Positions 47,241 through 58,507 of a DNA stretch of 64,000 nt are shown one piece after another; within the stretch, counting starts at the first letter, position 1; the number at the start of each line of letters is the position of its first letter. Position numbers and translations under genes: made by a program. A model generated the notes under the pieces. It was not told the DNA's origin. It searched no databases and saw only the letters and a program-made list of their open reading frames with translations. The stretch is from the NCBI GenBank assembly GCA_037367405.1, contig JAZKJV010008261.1, positions 1,674,001 through 1,738,000 on the forward strand, written 5' to 3'. The DNA comes from Ottelia alismoides (taxonomy: Eukaryota; Streptophyta; Magnoliopsida; Alismatales; Hydrocharitaceae).

Positions 47241-48926
47241 GAGGGCTTTTGATCCTAAAGCTATGGCGAACAAAATGCAACGAAAATAAAGGGGATTAGT
47301 GGCTACCTCGACGGTGGAGACCGGAGGGAAAGGAGTGCCTCAACGCCAGCGAAGGCGGAGGTCGTGGAGCCTCCTCAGACAACGCTCGACCCACTCGAAG
47401 GGCTCGCAAGGAAGCTGTCACCTTCCTGAAGCCTTAGGGCACGATGAGGGGAGCTAACCTATGGAATGAGGGGTTCAAAAATTCGAAGGAAGGTCGGGGT
47501 GTGTTTTATGTGATTTGACCCTGCGATTGGGGTGCTCCAAAGACCAAGGAAGATCGATGTAATCGCTGGTCCTCGGTCCAATATAATCATAGGGCGAGCA
47601 AGGTGGATGGTCGAGGAAAAAGTTTGCAGAAGGAATCGGGGCGAAAGGGTGAAAGTATTGACCTAGAAAAATCCGCCAAAGTGGCTAAAAACTAGGCCTA
47701 ACACAGGCTACAAGGGGAAGGACGCCTAGTTGACTGGGGTCGACTAGGGTTTGCACCTGATTGGTCCACGTGGACCAACCAGGAAAAACCCTGGAAAATG
47801 ATTTTATTAATTCAATTAAAAATAGAAAATGGACGAATTAAATTATGATTATTAAATAAAAAATATTTATTATTTTATAAACTATTTTATGGTGATTTTT
47901 AATTATTTTTATGAGGTATATTTTTACAAGTTCCCTTTTATACCCCTTATTGGTACATTACCTATACATTTTATTATTTTTATTTTTATTTTGTGATTTT
48001 AGTTTATTTATTTTTATTTATTATTTTATAGATTTATAAAATACTTTTATACACGTAATTATATTTTTTTTATTTTTCTGATGTATTTTGTACATTTAAT
48101 AAAATAGAAGTACACAATATACAGGTATAGGTATAGGTATTTTACCTATGTCTTTTATATACAAGTATTTTATTTTATATTTTATTTAGGTTTTTATTCT
48201 GATTTTAATATACAAATGTATTATAAGTAATTTTTACAAAATTATAAAAATATAAAAATACAAAAATAATGAAAAAATAATAAATTGAATATTTTAATCT
48301 GTACAATTATACAATGTGGGTCCAAAACTTAACTTTCAAGCCTAGCTCTGCCAAATGTGAAACCACCACCATTAAATAGCTTATTTTTAATTATATACAA
48401 TTAAAGGTGAGTTTAATGCATTTGGAGTTTTCATTTGTGAGATACGGGTCTGGGAAATTGGGAATCTGGATTTTTATTCAGACCATAACTTTTTATCTGT
48501 ACATTATTTTTGAAAGAAATAAATTTTGTATTTTTCTTTATTTAATTAACTACAACTTTCATGTACAAAGTTTCTTTATTTGATGTATAAAAAGTGGAAG
48601 TAAAAACAGGTCCCCAAAATGAATAAAGAATGAATAGAAAAATCTTGTATTCTGGACCTTATCTCCCCCTACTTTATTTTTCATCGACCTATTCATCAAG
48701 ATGCCTAGGTCTCGGGGGTTTGGGTCATAAAATATTTACAATATTTTATTCTTTTTCTTTTCTTTTATTTATCCTATAATTTTGGCTTTAATTACAGTAT
48801 TTTATACACTATTTGGATGCACATGCATGAATGCTAAGATGCTCTAATTAAGGGTATTTACACGCATTTGCTAGGGTTTTTGAGACCAAAATGATAGAAT
48901 AAAGATGATGAAATGTGGATTCATCA

Positions 48927-48931
48927 GTGGC
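48927..48931. repeat. Target-site duplication of A (GTGGC; GTGGT at 30201-30205)
   Basis: Four of five bases agree on the two sides of A. The mismatch is a transition. The duplicated bases fall inside the gag frame of B. Confidence 0.8.
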
Positions 48932-49476
48932 TGCAAATAATTCCTCATTCTGTACTGCCCAGGATTGTATGCGGCTTCCATTGGCGGTTCTCCCCCAGCA
49001 TTCAACTGATCTAGCTGCTCTCTCAGTAAAAGTTGTTGCTGCTCAGATGCAGCTAATCTTGCGAAAATCATCTGTATTAGGTCTTCATTATGTTCCTCTT
49101 CTGGTTCCTTCCTAGGAGGCAACTTGGGAGGCATCTTCTTTGTCTTCTTTTCACCTTCAGAATGTGAAAGATCGGAGTCAATAGTCTTGAAAGAATCAGA
49201 ATCAAAGTTATCGAGGTGAGAGTCTTCCTCAATGTGATCAGGAGATAAAGAAAGAGTATGGGATTGACCTCCTTCCAAGAAGATGAAAGAATCATAAGTG
49301 GAGGATTCACGGGAAAGGTGTCTATGAACCCAAGGTGGTTCTGAGTAAGAGTGCCTCTAAACCTTTGAGATTGGAAAGTTTGTGGCAGTCAGAGAAGGAT
49401 TCGAGGAGTCCGAACGTGAATTACCACAATCTTTCATTCTCGATTTCACCAGATCAACAAAAGGTTTATGGTTCAT
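48927..49476 (-). pseudogene. gag of B, N-terminal part
   Basis: ATG at 49476 (MNHKPFVDLVKSRMKD), about 180 codons with one in-frame TAG (49357-49359). It continues SEPPWVHRHLSRESS and an acidic part (HIEEDSHLDNFDSDSFKTID), then KKTKKMPPKLPPRKEP and a helical stretch (ARLAASEQQQLLLREQLDQL). It ends at MRNYLQP, where A was inserted; the next residues are encoded at 30205 downward. The KKMPP..ARLAASEQ part has counterparts in Y (TKMPKK..ARLARAEQ) and W (KMAPQGKG). Confidence 0.88.
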
Positions 49477-50897
49477 GATCTAGGCACAAGTGTGCGGTAT
49501 TTGTTGATTATCTAGTTTCTACACACAATCCAAACACAATACAAAGGTTTGTTTCACCAATTCACTCAGTGAAGGTCGTGAGGGTTCGGCCAATTATCTT
49601 GTCAGTTTTAGTTGGTGAGAATACAAATCTTGCAAGCCGATTTAAACGAGCTGTTAGGTGCATGTATTTCCCGACCGACTGTCCCGAATTCTTACGACTA
49701 GTTGCACCTACTTTCAGCCAGTATGGGACTAAGTAAGGACCGTAGAACAGCTACCCTTTACTTGAGGATGGAGCCTTATGTAGAGTCCTCTAAACCACCC
49801 ACTCTACTAAGGAAATTCAGACCGTTTACCGGCTACCCGTTAGATCCTCACTGAGAAGTAGCTAATCATTTTTGGTAGAATTAGTAGTCAGTATGAAAGT
49901 CTTGGCTTGGCTCTATCCTAGTGTGCGTCTCTCTCCTCGCTGCAAGATAAAAACAAACAATGTCGGGGTTGCTCTCTCGCAAAAATTCTTGATTTTATGG
50001 GTTCTTAAGATCGGTTATATTTAGCAGTCCCAATTTTAATTAGGTGATCATTGAAGAATTTAAATGAGCACAAATACACGTCTACCGTCCAGTCCCAATT
50101 TTCTTTAGACTTATGTCATAAAACAAGAGGGAGAAGTTCGGGAAAAGCCGATGCACGCGAAAAACTATGTTGTTTGCTCAGTTAGAAGACTTACAGTGAA
50201 TCCTCGCAATCTCCATGTGGGATGCAATACAGAAATTGAAAATTTATTCTATATGGATGCAAGCCGATGAAAAACCGCACATAAGCAGAAAGTTCTATTA
50301 GCCGGAAGAATTGAGTTGGATTTGGCTAAGTTGAACGATCTATGTGCATCTCGATTAATGTGAAGTGTGGCCTAATTCCTAGAAGCACAATTGACAATTA
50401 AAATGCTCTGGGAGCCGTATGTGCATGTCTATCCTAATCGCCACTCAAGTTAGGCCCCACCCTCATCGGAGAGTGAAACAGGCCACGACACACCACAGAA
50501 GAAAGTTTAGAGTTTTTTTACACACGCGAGAGTCCAAACGGACACCATTGTAAATGAGCAATTAATTACAAAAATAAAATTGCAGAAATTAAAAACCTAG
50601 ACTCTACGCTCTCTCATGACTCGAGTCGATCTTAATTTAATTGCGGCTTTTTTGGAAGTCGGTGAAGACGCTTCGGTTTCTTGAAAAACTGCTACACGTA
50701 CGCCGGGTACCTCGCAAGAAAAAGAAGAGAGATTTGTGTAAGAGAGTGACTCAAAAATAAATCAAAAAGAAAAATAAATGCTGAAAATAAATGCAGGAAA
50801 AATAAAATGAAATTTACAATGAAAGCTTCGGTGGTCAGACTACCCGAATGCGGAAAATCGAATGAATCTTTCAAAACACAAAACTAAGTCGTTTGCA
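49477..50897 (-). mobile_element. Untranslated leader of B
   Basis: 1.4 kb homologous to the leader of X (17546-18977), opposite strand. Shared blocks include GTGTCCGTTTGGACTCTCGC and TTTGTATTGTGTTTG. No coding content is visible. Confidence 0.7.
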
Positions 50898-50915
50898 TCC
50901 TCGGCAATTGCACCA
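50898..50915 (-). other. Primer-binding site of B (degraded tRNA-Asp type)
   Basis: TGGTGCAATTGCCGAGGA on the minus strand; 14 of 18 positions fit the tRNA-Asp complement and most differences are transitions. It is two bases from the LTR end at 50918. Confidence 0.75.
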
Positions 50916-51930
50916 TCTGATGAGTCCGAAAATTGCGCGCATTAAAAATGATTTGTTTATTTGTCATTCTCTTAAAAATTAATGATTTTATTTTGTCGTT
51001 TCGTTGTAGGCGACAATCGGAATTGGTCAAGAAAATAACCACACAAAATATTTGTTGATTTTAATGATTGCGATTTTATGTTTATTTTACTTAGGCAAGT
51101 CCCAAGGTCAAACACAAGGAGGCAAAAGAACAACCTAAAATTATGTCTATCAAAATTCGTGCGCAGTTTTCGAGGCGGTCTTTTCTGTACTTTTTAATGC
51201 AATAAGGGATGCAAGATGCAATTTCAGCCTATTTTAGGGACTAAAAAGTAAAAGTCGATCAAACGATATCTGAAAAATATGAAACTTGGCCACGATGCAA
51301 AAATGATGAAATGAATGCACTTTAATTTTTTTGAAATTTTTGGATGTAATATATGCAAATAGAATGAATTTCAATATTTAATGATAATAAATATTAAACA
51401 TACTTATTTTCAGAGGATAAAATTATCTAAAATCTATCACTAGGTGATGGATCTCAGAAAAATCTTAAACCTCGAAAATACTAGTTTCAAAACCTATTAA
51501 AAATCAAACACTAAATAATGCAAAATGATTTTTATAAGGCAAATTATGCATGCAAATTCAATTCTTTTGGGCATAATGTCAAGCACAATTAATTCTACAA
51601 TACGATTTTTCAGGAATTTTTAGAGCAACGGTTAATCAATGGTAAATTTAAGAACACAAAATGGGCAAATGCAATTTTCCACAAAACAATTAATCATTAA
51701 TTAACCATCGATCACAAAAATGTCCACAATGTGTCAAAATGTAGAGAATTAAATGAGGAACATCATGCTATTTTCGGATAAATAAAATAATGTAGAGAAG
51801 AGGTTCAAAATGAAGGGGGAATACAGGGGTATAACTGCAATTTATAATAAATAATATAAATATAAAAATGCAGGGAGGATGTTGCGGTAATTACCAATAA
51901 CATGGGAGAACTTTCTACAAAAGTGCCAGA

Positions 51931-51956
51931 GAGGCACGTGCATGGCACGTGCCCTC
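51931..51956. promoter_or_regulatory. G-box palindrome in 5' LTR of B
   Basis: GAGGCACGTGC, loop ATG, then GCACGTGCCCTC; arms pair with one bulged base and each holds CACGTG. Confidence 0.55.
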
Positions 51957-52822
51957 TGGTTGGTGGGGGCCTCCACGCAAATATGAAAGTATCTAGGGGC
52001 CCTTCTGCAAAACGCCAGTGACCCACGTGACTCCTACGTGCTTATGTCAGCTGGGGTGGAGGCTTGGGCGTGGGCCTACACGTGGCCTGTTGTCGCGCCT
52101 CGGGCCGCCCGAGACTCCTGGCTTGGACGCTGGTTCGACGTCAGGCTCGGAGTGAATCTGGAATGTTGATAGCGATTGGATCCGATGGCAGTGAATGTTG
52201 TGATATAGACGATCAGAATCCGAGGCCCCTTTGTGATCGGGTGGCTGGAAGTTGGTCGACACACGGCCGGCGGGCGACGATGGAGAGGTTGTCAAAGAAG
52301 TGTTGACTGGCGACGAAAGTGGAGGTCTGCTGGAGGTGCGATGGCCGACAAACGGTCGGGGGACGTAGATGAAGCGACTGGCGGGGGCGGTTGGTGACGA
52401 AGAGAGCCGGTGAAGCACGACGTAGATGCAGCCCGATGCCTTGATGGCCAGCAAGGGGCGGGAGATTTTTCTCGAGCTGCGGCTGAAGGAGGAGCAGAGC
52501 TCCGATGGAGTCGTGTTGGGTCGAAGGGGCTCGACCAAAGGAGCATTGGTTGGCGGTGCTTAGCAAGAAGGGCGATGGTGACGAACAGTGGGTTGATTGA
52601 GGTGATGGAGATGATAAGGGTGGAGTAGAGGGGAGAAGGTAATACCTGAGGGTATTGGGGCTCGACAGCGGGGGAGCCGGAGCAAGGCATGCGCGGGGCG
52701 TCTGCGACGAAGGACGGAGCCTTCGGATCTCGCCGATGAAGGAGCGCACCGGGCTGTCACCACCGGAGAAGGGACCTTTGGGGTTAAACGACGGATGAAG
52801 ATGAGGATGGGGTAGTGCTGTT

Positions 52823-52830
52823 CTTAAATA
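52823..52830 (-). promoter_or_regulatory. TATA-like box of B 5' LTR
   Basis: TATTTAAG on the minus strand, the same as in X and Z. Confidence 0.6.
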
Positions 52831-53243
52831 GGGGTGACGAGCTTGGACGAAGAGGGAAGGTCGACGGGCGATGGGATTCGATTAGGTTTGATGGAGGCTG
52901 ATTGGGATCCGACGAGATCGGATCTTGGGTTGCGGCGGTGCGAGATTCGTGGCGAGGGGAGGATTTGCGAAGGATCGGAGATGGAGGCGGTGGCGAGATT
53001 TGCGGCGACGATCAAGGGGCGGCGGAGCTACCAATGGGCAGGAGGTAGGAGATGAGTGACGAGTCGTCCGATCGGCCAAGATCGGATGGCCCAGCGGGCG
53101 ACACGTGGCGCAAAGGGGGAGAGAGAGGCGTGCGTGCTTGGCACGTGCCTGGGAGGCATGTGCCTCGCATGTGCAGGCATTTTTAATTTATTTTTTATTT
53201 TTTTATTTTTTTATAAAAACTAATTAATAAAGAAGCCAAAAAT

Positions 53244-53285
53244 GGCTGACAAGTGGTGGCTCCAGGAGCTGCCACATGTCAGCAC
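53244..53285. promoter_or_regulatory. U3 palindrome of B 5' LTR
   Basis: GCTGACAAGTGGTGGCTCC pairs with GGAGCTGCCACATGTCAGC at 16 of 19 positions, almost without a loop. It is about 410 bp upstream of the TATA box. Confidence 0.65.
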
Positions 53286-54318
53286 CACAAAATTCGAAAG
53301 TAAAATACTTTAAAAAATACAAAAGAAGAAGTAAACGGCCTCGGATCGAAAAAGTTTCTTCATGAAAATTGCTCGTCTCGATGAGATCTACAACTTTCAT
53401 GAAGACATCAAAACCAAAATCGATCAAATGAACAAAGTGATATTTTTGGGGTATCCCATGTACATAGAATACCTTGATTTTTGGATTTTATAATTTTTAT
53501 ATCATATTTAATCCAGGTAAAAATCCAAAAAAATATGGTAAAATCAACAATAAATATTTACACATTAATATAATTTTTTTGGATTTTTTATAATTAAGAA
53601 AAAGAAGAAATAAAATAAAATATGAAAAAGACCAATTTTGTACAGTTGGTTAGTGAAGACTCGGACTCAATTTGGTTCTTTGATTTCAAGCTCAATTTGG
53701 ATTTGCATTTTTACGTATTTTAATAAAACTATCATCAAAGAAGACAAATGAAAAAGAAATGAACTAAAATAGTTAAATATGTACATAAAATAATAGGTCA
53801 AAAACCGTTAAAATACAAAATGTACACAAGAGGCCCAAAACCCAACTTTCACATATGAGCTCCGAATCACTTGAACCTGGTCTTGTTTTGAAGGTAATTG
53901 AATGTACATTACTTCAAAAGTGAGTAGGATCAAAACAGACACTGGATGGGGAAGATATGGGGTTTTTAGTCCGGAAATCCTGAAACTAGGGTTTGGGTTT
54001 TTGGTCCACTTATTTAGGTTAGTTATTTTTCTGTATTTTTATTTATTCTTGTGAGTGATATGTACACATTGGAGGTGGTTTTGGTTTAATCAGAGTTAGC
54101 ATGAATGAGTTAAAAAAACAGGAATTTAGGCTATTTACAGGTCAATTTTGGCTGAGATATTTGGCTTCTTATTTTGTGCAGAAATTCGTGCTAAAATGCA
54201 ATTCTTATGAAAACATGCATGAATGCTAATTATGCATAATAGATGCAGAAATGCTGATGATTTTGAAGTATTTGAGCTTAATAAATGAGATTTAGAGTGA
54301 TGAATCCGAGATTCATCA

Positions 54319-54601
54319 ACATGCCTGAAATAACAACTCTAAAATTAAAAAGATAATAAATAGCCGAACCTTCATGGCTTCACATGGCGTGAGTTGGTGA
54401 ACCCACTTTTGTATTGTGTTTGTATGGAACAAGATTAAGTTTCAAAGAATAAAGTCTCATGCATTTACACAAAATTTTGTCACATGTGTCTTCCTTTTGA
54501 CCCCCGCTAAGTTCGAACCTTTCTAATGTTTTACACTCCATTTTATTCCTTGTTGACCAACGTATCTTTCCTCCTGCATCGAGCTCCCTCTTGCTTCATG
54601 A
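54319..54601 (+). mobile_element. Partial leader of element W
   Basis: Aligns with the last part of the leaders of X (about 18730-18850) and B: GCCGAACC, GAGTTGGTGAA and TTTGTATTGTGTTTGTATGG. The upstream leader and LTR are missing because B inserted here and the far side of B was then lost. Confidence 0.65.
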
Positions 54602-57020
54602 TGTCGATCATGGATGGTTTCGTCGGGACTCCGCCGACACCTACATCTATTCCATTGACTCGACTTCGTCAATAATTAGAGCGATTCCCGAGAACCCGAT
54701 CCGAACCTTGCGGGTCGATCTCCAGACTCCTCATCTTCTATCCATCCTTTTGGCCACCCAATAAACCGGGACCACTATTGTCCCACCTTCGTCGTTGTGA
54801 ATGAGAGTCGATTACAGTCCATATCTTTTTCTTTCACAACACTCTGGAATTGACCCTAATTCCATATCCATCTTGGCAGTTGGGATTCAGTTGCAAGCGG
54901 ACTGATTGGGAATTTTTCACATTGTAGATAGATGATAGTCCTAGTCTTGGATATGAACATAGAATTCATCTCTTTGTTCTCAGAACCCAAAATGGCTCCT
55001 CAAGGAAAGGGCAAGGGTCAGCAGCCACCTTCTCAGCCAGAGCAAGGAGAGATGCCTGATCAAAACCAGGTAAACACTCAGTTGTTGGCATCTATCCAGA
55101 CCATTCAACAGTAGTTGACAGAGCAGGCCCTAGCACAGACTGCATTCCAGGACATGTTGAATGATGTTACAAATAGACAGGAAGGAGGAGGAGGAGGAGA
55201 CAAACCATCTAGAGGAGGACATGGACCCTGCGAGGATCCCGACGAGGAAGAGCTGGACCAAGAGAGGTTGAAACCCACACTAAAAGAGACATATAATCCT
55301 GGAGACAGCCAGATGGTTGAGTAGATCCTCATTCCACCAATGCATGCTCACTTTGAGATGAAGCCTTAGTTCCTTGCTCTTCTCGCATCATTTCATGGGA
55401 ATACCAGTGAAGAGCCTTATATTCATATGCAGCAGTTTTTGCACATCTGTCGTACTACCCACTACCCCAATGTTCCAGTGGACGTAGTGAAGATGATGGT
55501 GTTCCCCTTCAGTCTACAAGACAAGGACCTATACTAGGTCAATCATCTGGAAAAGGTCATGACGATATGGGAGGAACTGAAGTCTGCCTTCCTACACAAA
55601 TTCTATCCTCTCAGTCGGCTCAACCAGATGTGAGCCCGAATCAGCAATTTCTCCCAGGGTGCTCACGAGACCATCCATGGATCGTGGGAGAGATTCACAG
55701 ATCTGCAGAAGAAATGCCCCCACCATGAAATTCCGAGGACCAGCTTGGTCCAACACTTCTTCGAGGGGTTGAACTTAGAAAGCCAAAGGTCATTGATGCA
55801 TCCTGTGGGGGATCACATTTCAACAAGGATGAAGACGTAGTTTGGTAGATTTTTGAGGGAATGGCCGAAGGAGAGGCCACCCTCTCTTCATCCAAAGCAT
55901 ACCAGAAGCAACCTCAGATCCTCCAAAAGCAAGTCCATATGGCATCGTCTCGTGAGGCAGAGAGAGATGAGAGCTCCAACCTCAACATCATCGGGGGCCA
56001 TCTCTCAAAAGTTGATATCATCGAGAAGTGATCACAGGATCTCGAGAAACTTGCTGTGATCAAAAAGAGGATGCATAACTTAGACAAGCTGGACCAGATC
56101 ACCAAGCAGCTAGAGATGTTGGTAGGCACCATTAGTTATGTCCAGTCGGTGATACCATCCATAGAGATTCCAGTTGAGAAGAAAGATTATCCATCACTGC
56201 CACAACTACCTCAGCCGAGCCAGCAACCACTGACAGTCCAGTGCGTGTACTACATGCATACATCCGATAAGGGCCCGTCGTAGCAACAGATGGTTGTCTA
56301 CCAGCCCGGACTTCCTTCCATCATTCGATCCAACCTTCCCACTGCCACCCTTGATTCAAGAAGTCAATGGTGTTTGGAGAAATGATGCACACCTGACCCA
56401 TCCTACTGGACATCCACAAGGCCAGCAAAAAGCCAACTGGCAATACCACCAACCCACAAGGTGGTCGTTTTGGGTAGTCCTCGCAACCCCCACTTTGGTA
56501 TTACCAACCTCTGCAATACAACAACCAATGGAGGCAGCACTAGCAGTATCAACAGTTGCAGTATCGTCTGCCACAGCCATACCACCAATATGTGGTTTCA
56601 CCACCTCCATAGTATCAGCACTACTCTCCTCCCTCCTACCATCAATATGAGCTTCCTCCACCACCTCAGCAGCACCACCAGTAGTCGTAGCCTCAGCCCC
56701 CAAACACTTAGCAACAGCGTGGTCTGTACACCGAACCTTCTGAGGCAATCCCGTGAACCGTACCCTTGATTGGTTGGCCCAACTCGTCAAAGGCCTAGCA
56801 GATATGACGAAAAAGCTAGACGGTCTGACCGCCACAAAAACTACCGTTCCGACGTAGGTCGAAGCTAATCCCAACAGCTTCAAGAGAAAATAGCAGGTAG
56901 AATGCGATGTCCCAGTCTGTGCTTGTAGAGTCAGATGATTGTGCTATTGCTTTATCTAATATTATCACTCTCAAGAGCGGCAGGACCTTGCCTCTATCTG
57001 CCACCAGCCACGGGAAGAAT
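54602..57020 (+). pseudogene. gag of W
   Basis: An ATG at 54602 (MMSIMDGFVGTPPTPTS) opens a worn N-terminal part with TAA, TGA and TAG. From 54990 the frame MAPQGKGKGQQPPSQPEQG continues through TAGs at 55112 and 55325 into the capsid: HFEMKP, SFHGNTSEEPYIHMQQFLHIC, HKFYPLSRLNQM, WERFTDLQKKCPHHEIPRTSLVQHFFEGL. Stops within it stand for expected Gln (TAG), Trp (TAG) and Arg (TGA). After about 55790 frameshifts dominate; a Gln/Pro/Tyr-rich tail and LKSGRTLP (end motif, about 56967) can still be seen. Confidence 0.82.
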
Positions 57021-58100
57021 AAAGCTTTGACAAGTGAATCGTCTCTTCTGCATCAGTCGTGCCAGCATCAGGGACAGATGAGGAAGAAGGAGGAGGAGCC
57101 ATTCCAGCTGCCATTCACCACCATTTCCACCAGCAAAAAAGCATAAAAAATCAGAAAAAATAAAAAGACCAAAAAGATGATCATCGCCAAAGTGAAGTCG
57201 TGCCAACCATGGAGGAGCAACCAGCCGTAGCCGTTCCTACGCCCAGCCGACAGAGCGAAGACCACACCTTTTGCTTGTCCACCATCACCAACGTCTCAGT
57301 CTCCAGCTTGTACTCCTTTTTGCAACCCAGATGTACAACATACTGTGGACACAGATTTTGTTGTAAATAAGAACTCTATTTCTAATCCTAGTACTACAAA
57401 TATACCTTTTCCTGCAACAATAGAAAATTCCAAAAAAATGCAAAATGAAAAAGTGCATTATCTGATCCTCGAGTTGTGGACATTATTAGTAACTTGACTG
57501 TTGAGTCTCTATTGATGAAGGCCATGGAATACATGCCCACTATGAAGAAAGGATTGAAAGAGGCGTGCACAAACAAACGTCGACCATCACATAACAACAG
57601 ACGCTGGCAAGTAGAGAAGCACGTTCTCACCATGGCCACTGTTGCAGCCATCAGCAACCTCCCATAAAAGAAACCAGACAAAGAAGCACCTTTAATCAAG
57701 TCTTCGAGCAAACCCTACTTGACGGTGATTCTTCCATCAACCTCCTATCCTCGTAATATTGCAAGAATTTGGGGATAGGGCCTCTCAAGAAAACACGATG
57801 ATCCTTCAGTTCGCTGATCGATCCATCAAGCGACCTCGAGGTCTTTTGGAAGAGTTGCGGTAAGGGTGTGGGACATGCAATTTCCAATTGATTTTGCAGT
57901 CCTTGATAGGGACTCACCTGCACCCTTACTCCAGTCTCCTATCATCTTAGGTCAGCCATTCCTGCGCACTTCAGAAGCCATGGTTGACTATGGGTCTGGC
58001 AAGATTATCTTCAGCTCGGGCAACGACCGAATCACCATAGACATGATTACGAGCCTAAAGTCGCAACTGATAAAGGTCATGCAGCACTATCTAAAGTAGA
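57021..58100 (+). pseudogene. gag-protease linker and protease of W
   Basis: A basic/acidic linker precedes the protease. QTLLDGDSSINLL (57713-57750, active site D-G-D) lies in one frame. After shifts, VRVWDMQFPIDFAVLDRDSPAP and SPIILGQPFLRTSEAMVDYGSGKII (57860-58020) lie in another. Two internal stops and at least two frameshifts mean no product. The order and spacing are as in A and B. Confidence 0.8.
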
Positions 58101-58507
58101 CTGTGAATTCATTGAAGAGATCAGAGATACACCACTCTCTTTGAACGATCCATGGACACAGGAAATCCTCTCTCTAGAGGAGGACTTGGAAAGCATGATC
58201 ACGTAAGCTCCGAGGACATTTACGAGACCGAGTCCAACTTGTTGATGCATCTTTTTGACACCAATGGTTCACTCCAGGCCAAACACAATGATCCCATTAC
58301 GGATCCATTCGGCACATTGTTAGAATCTCAACAGAACACTGAGATCAACAACCCTGCAAAAGTTCAGGCAGAACATCCTCCGACCAGCACTATTTTCGAA
58401 GTGACCGAGACGCTGGCCAGATCAGAACCGCAACTGAAGCCACTTCCTACAAGAATGAAGTATGCTTTCCTTGCGGGTGTAGAAAACATGTATCTGATCA
58501 TCATCAT
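58101..58507 (+). pseudogene. Linker and first residues of reverse transcriptase of W
   Basis: Open from 58152: an acidic linker (HVSSEDIYETESN) and then EPQLKPLPTRMKYAFLAG, the conserved start of the polymerase domain (compare LKPLPPTLKYAFLNG in B). It is cut at 58507 by insertion of Y. The last bases before Y are ATCAT, the presumed target duplication; the partner lies outside the window. Confidence 0.85.

Larger units (their letters stand above)
30206..48926 (-). mobile_element. Athila-like retrotransposon A, nearly complete
   Basis: An 18.7-kb minus-strand element with both LTRs (5' 45075-48926, 3' 30206-34027), a perfect tRNA-Asp primer-binding site, a 1.75-kb leader, gag-pol (43305-36581), a hairpin array, a 2-kb 3' region and a polypurine tract. 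It lies within B's gag, with flanks GTGGT and GTGGC, a 5-bp duplication with one mismatch. Deleting A and one copy joins B's gag in frame. LTR identity, about 96% in a 230-bp sample, makes it the youngest element here. Its LTR is only distantly related to those of B, X, Y and Z. Confidence 0.95.
45075..48926 (-). mobile_element. 5' LTR of A
   Basis: A 3852-bp LTR from TGATGAATCC (48926) to GGCTAAATCA (45075). The TATA box is CTATAAAT (47233-47240); about 2.15 kb follow to the LTR end, so the R-U5 part is unusually long. It contains a perfect G-box palindrome (46486-46514) and a (GT)n run (45303-45341) that is only about six units and interrupted in the 3' LTR. A GC-rich stretch at 46670-47480 resembles a promoter-proximal region; its frames are not credible genes. 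Confidence 0.95.
21856..54318 (-). mobile_element. Athila-like retrotransposon B (interrupted by A)
   Basis: Minus-strand Ty3/gypsy element in the usual order: 5' LTR (50918-54318), primer-binding site (50898-50915), leader, gag, protease, reverse transcriptase, RNase H, integrase, 3' region, 3' LTR remnant (21856-22684). Element A (30206-48926) sits in the middle of its gag. Without A, B is about 13.7 kb, and would be about 16.3 kb with a full 3' LTR. The motifs FMDDFSV and PFGLCNAP, the lengths and tRNA-Asp priming point to the Athila lineage. All reading frames carry stops and several frameshifts, so B is non-autonomous now. Confidence 0.9.
50918..54318 (-). mobile_element. 5' LTR of B
   Basis: A 3401-bp LTR; the minus strand runs from TGATGAATC (54318) to GGACTCATCA (50918). 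It carries the full set of family structures: terminal hairpin, U3 palindrome (53244-53285), second palindrome (53062-53092), TATA-like TATTTAAG (52823-52830) and G-box palindrome (51931-51956). The GC-rich part 52040-53130 produces many overlapping frames on both strands, none conserved with other copies. Beyond 54318 lies W, starting ACATG; the matching left flank has been deleted. Confidence 0.92.

Noticed and set aside
52040..52770. Minus-strand frames of 130-178 codons in the B LTR
   Set aside because: Same GC-rich compositional effect; three frames are open at once and none is conserved.
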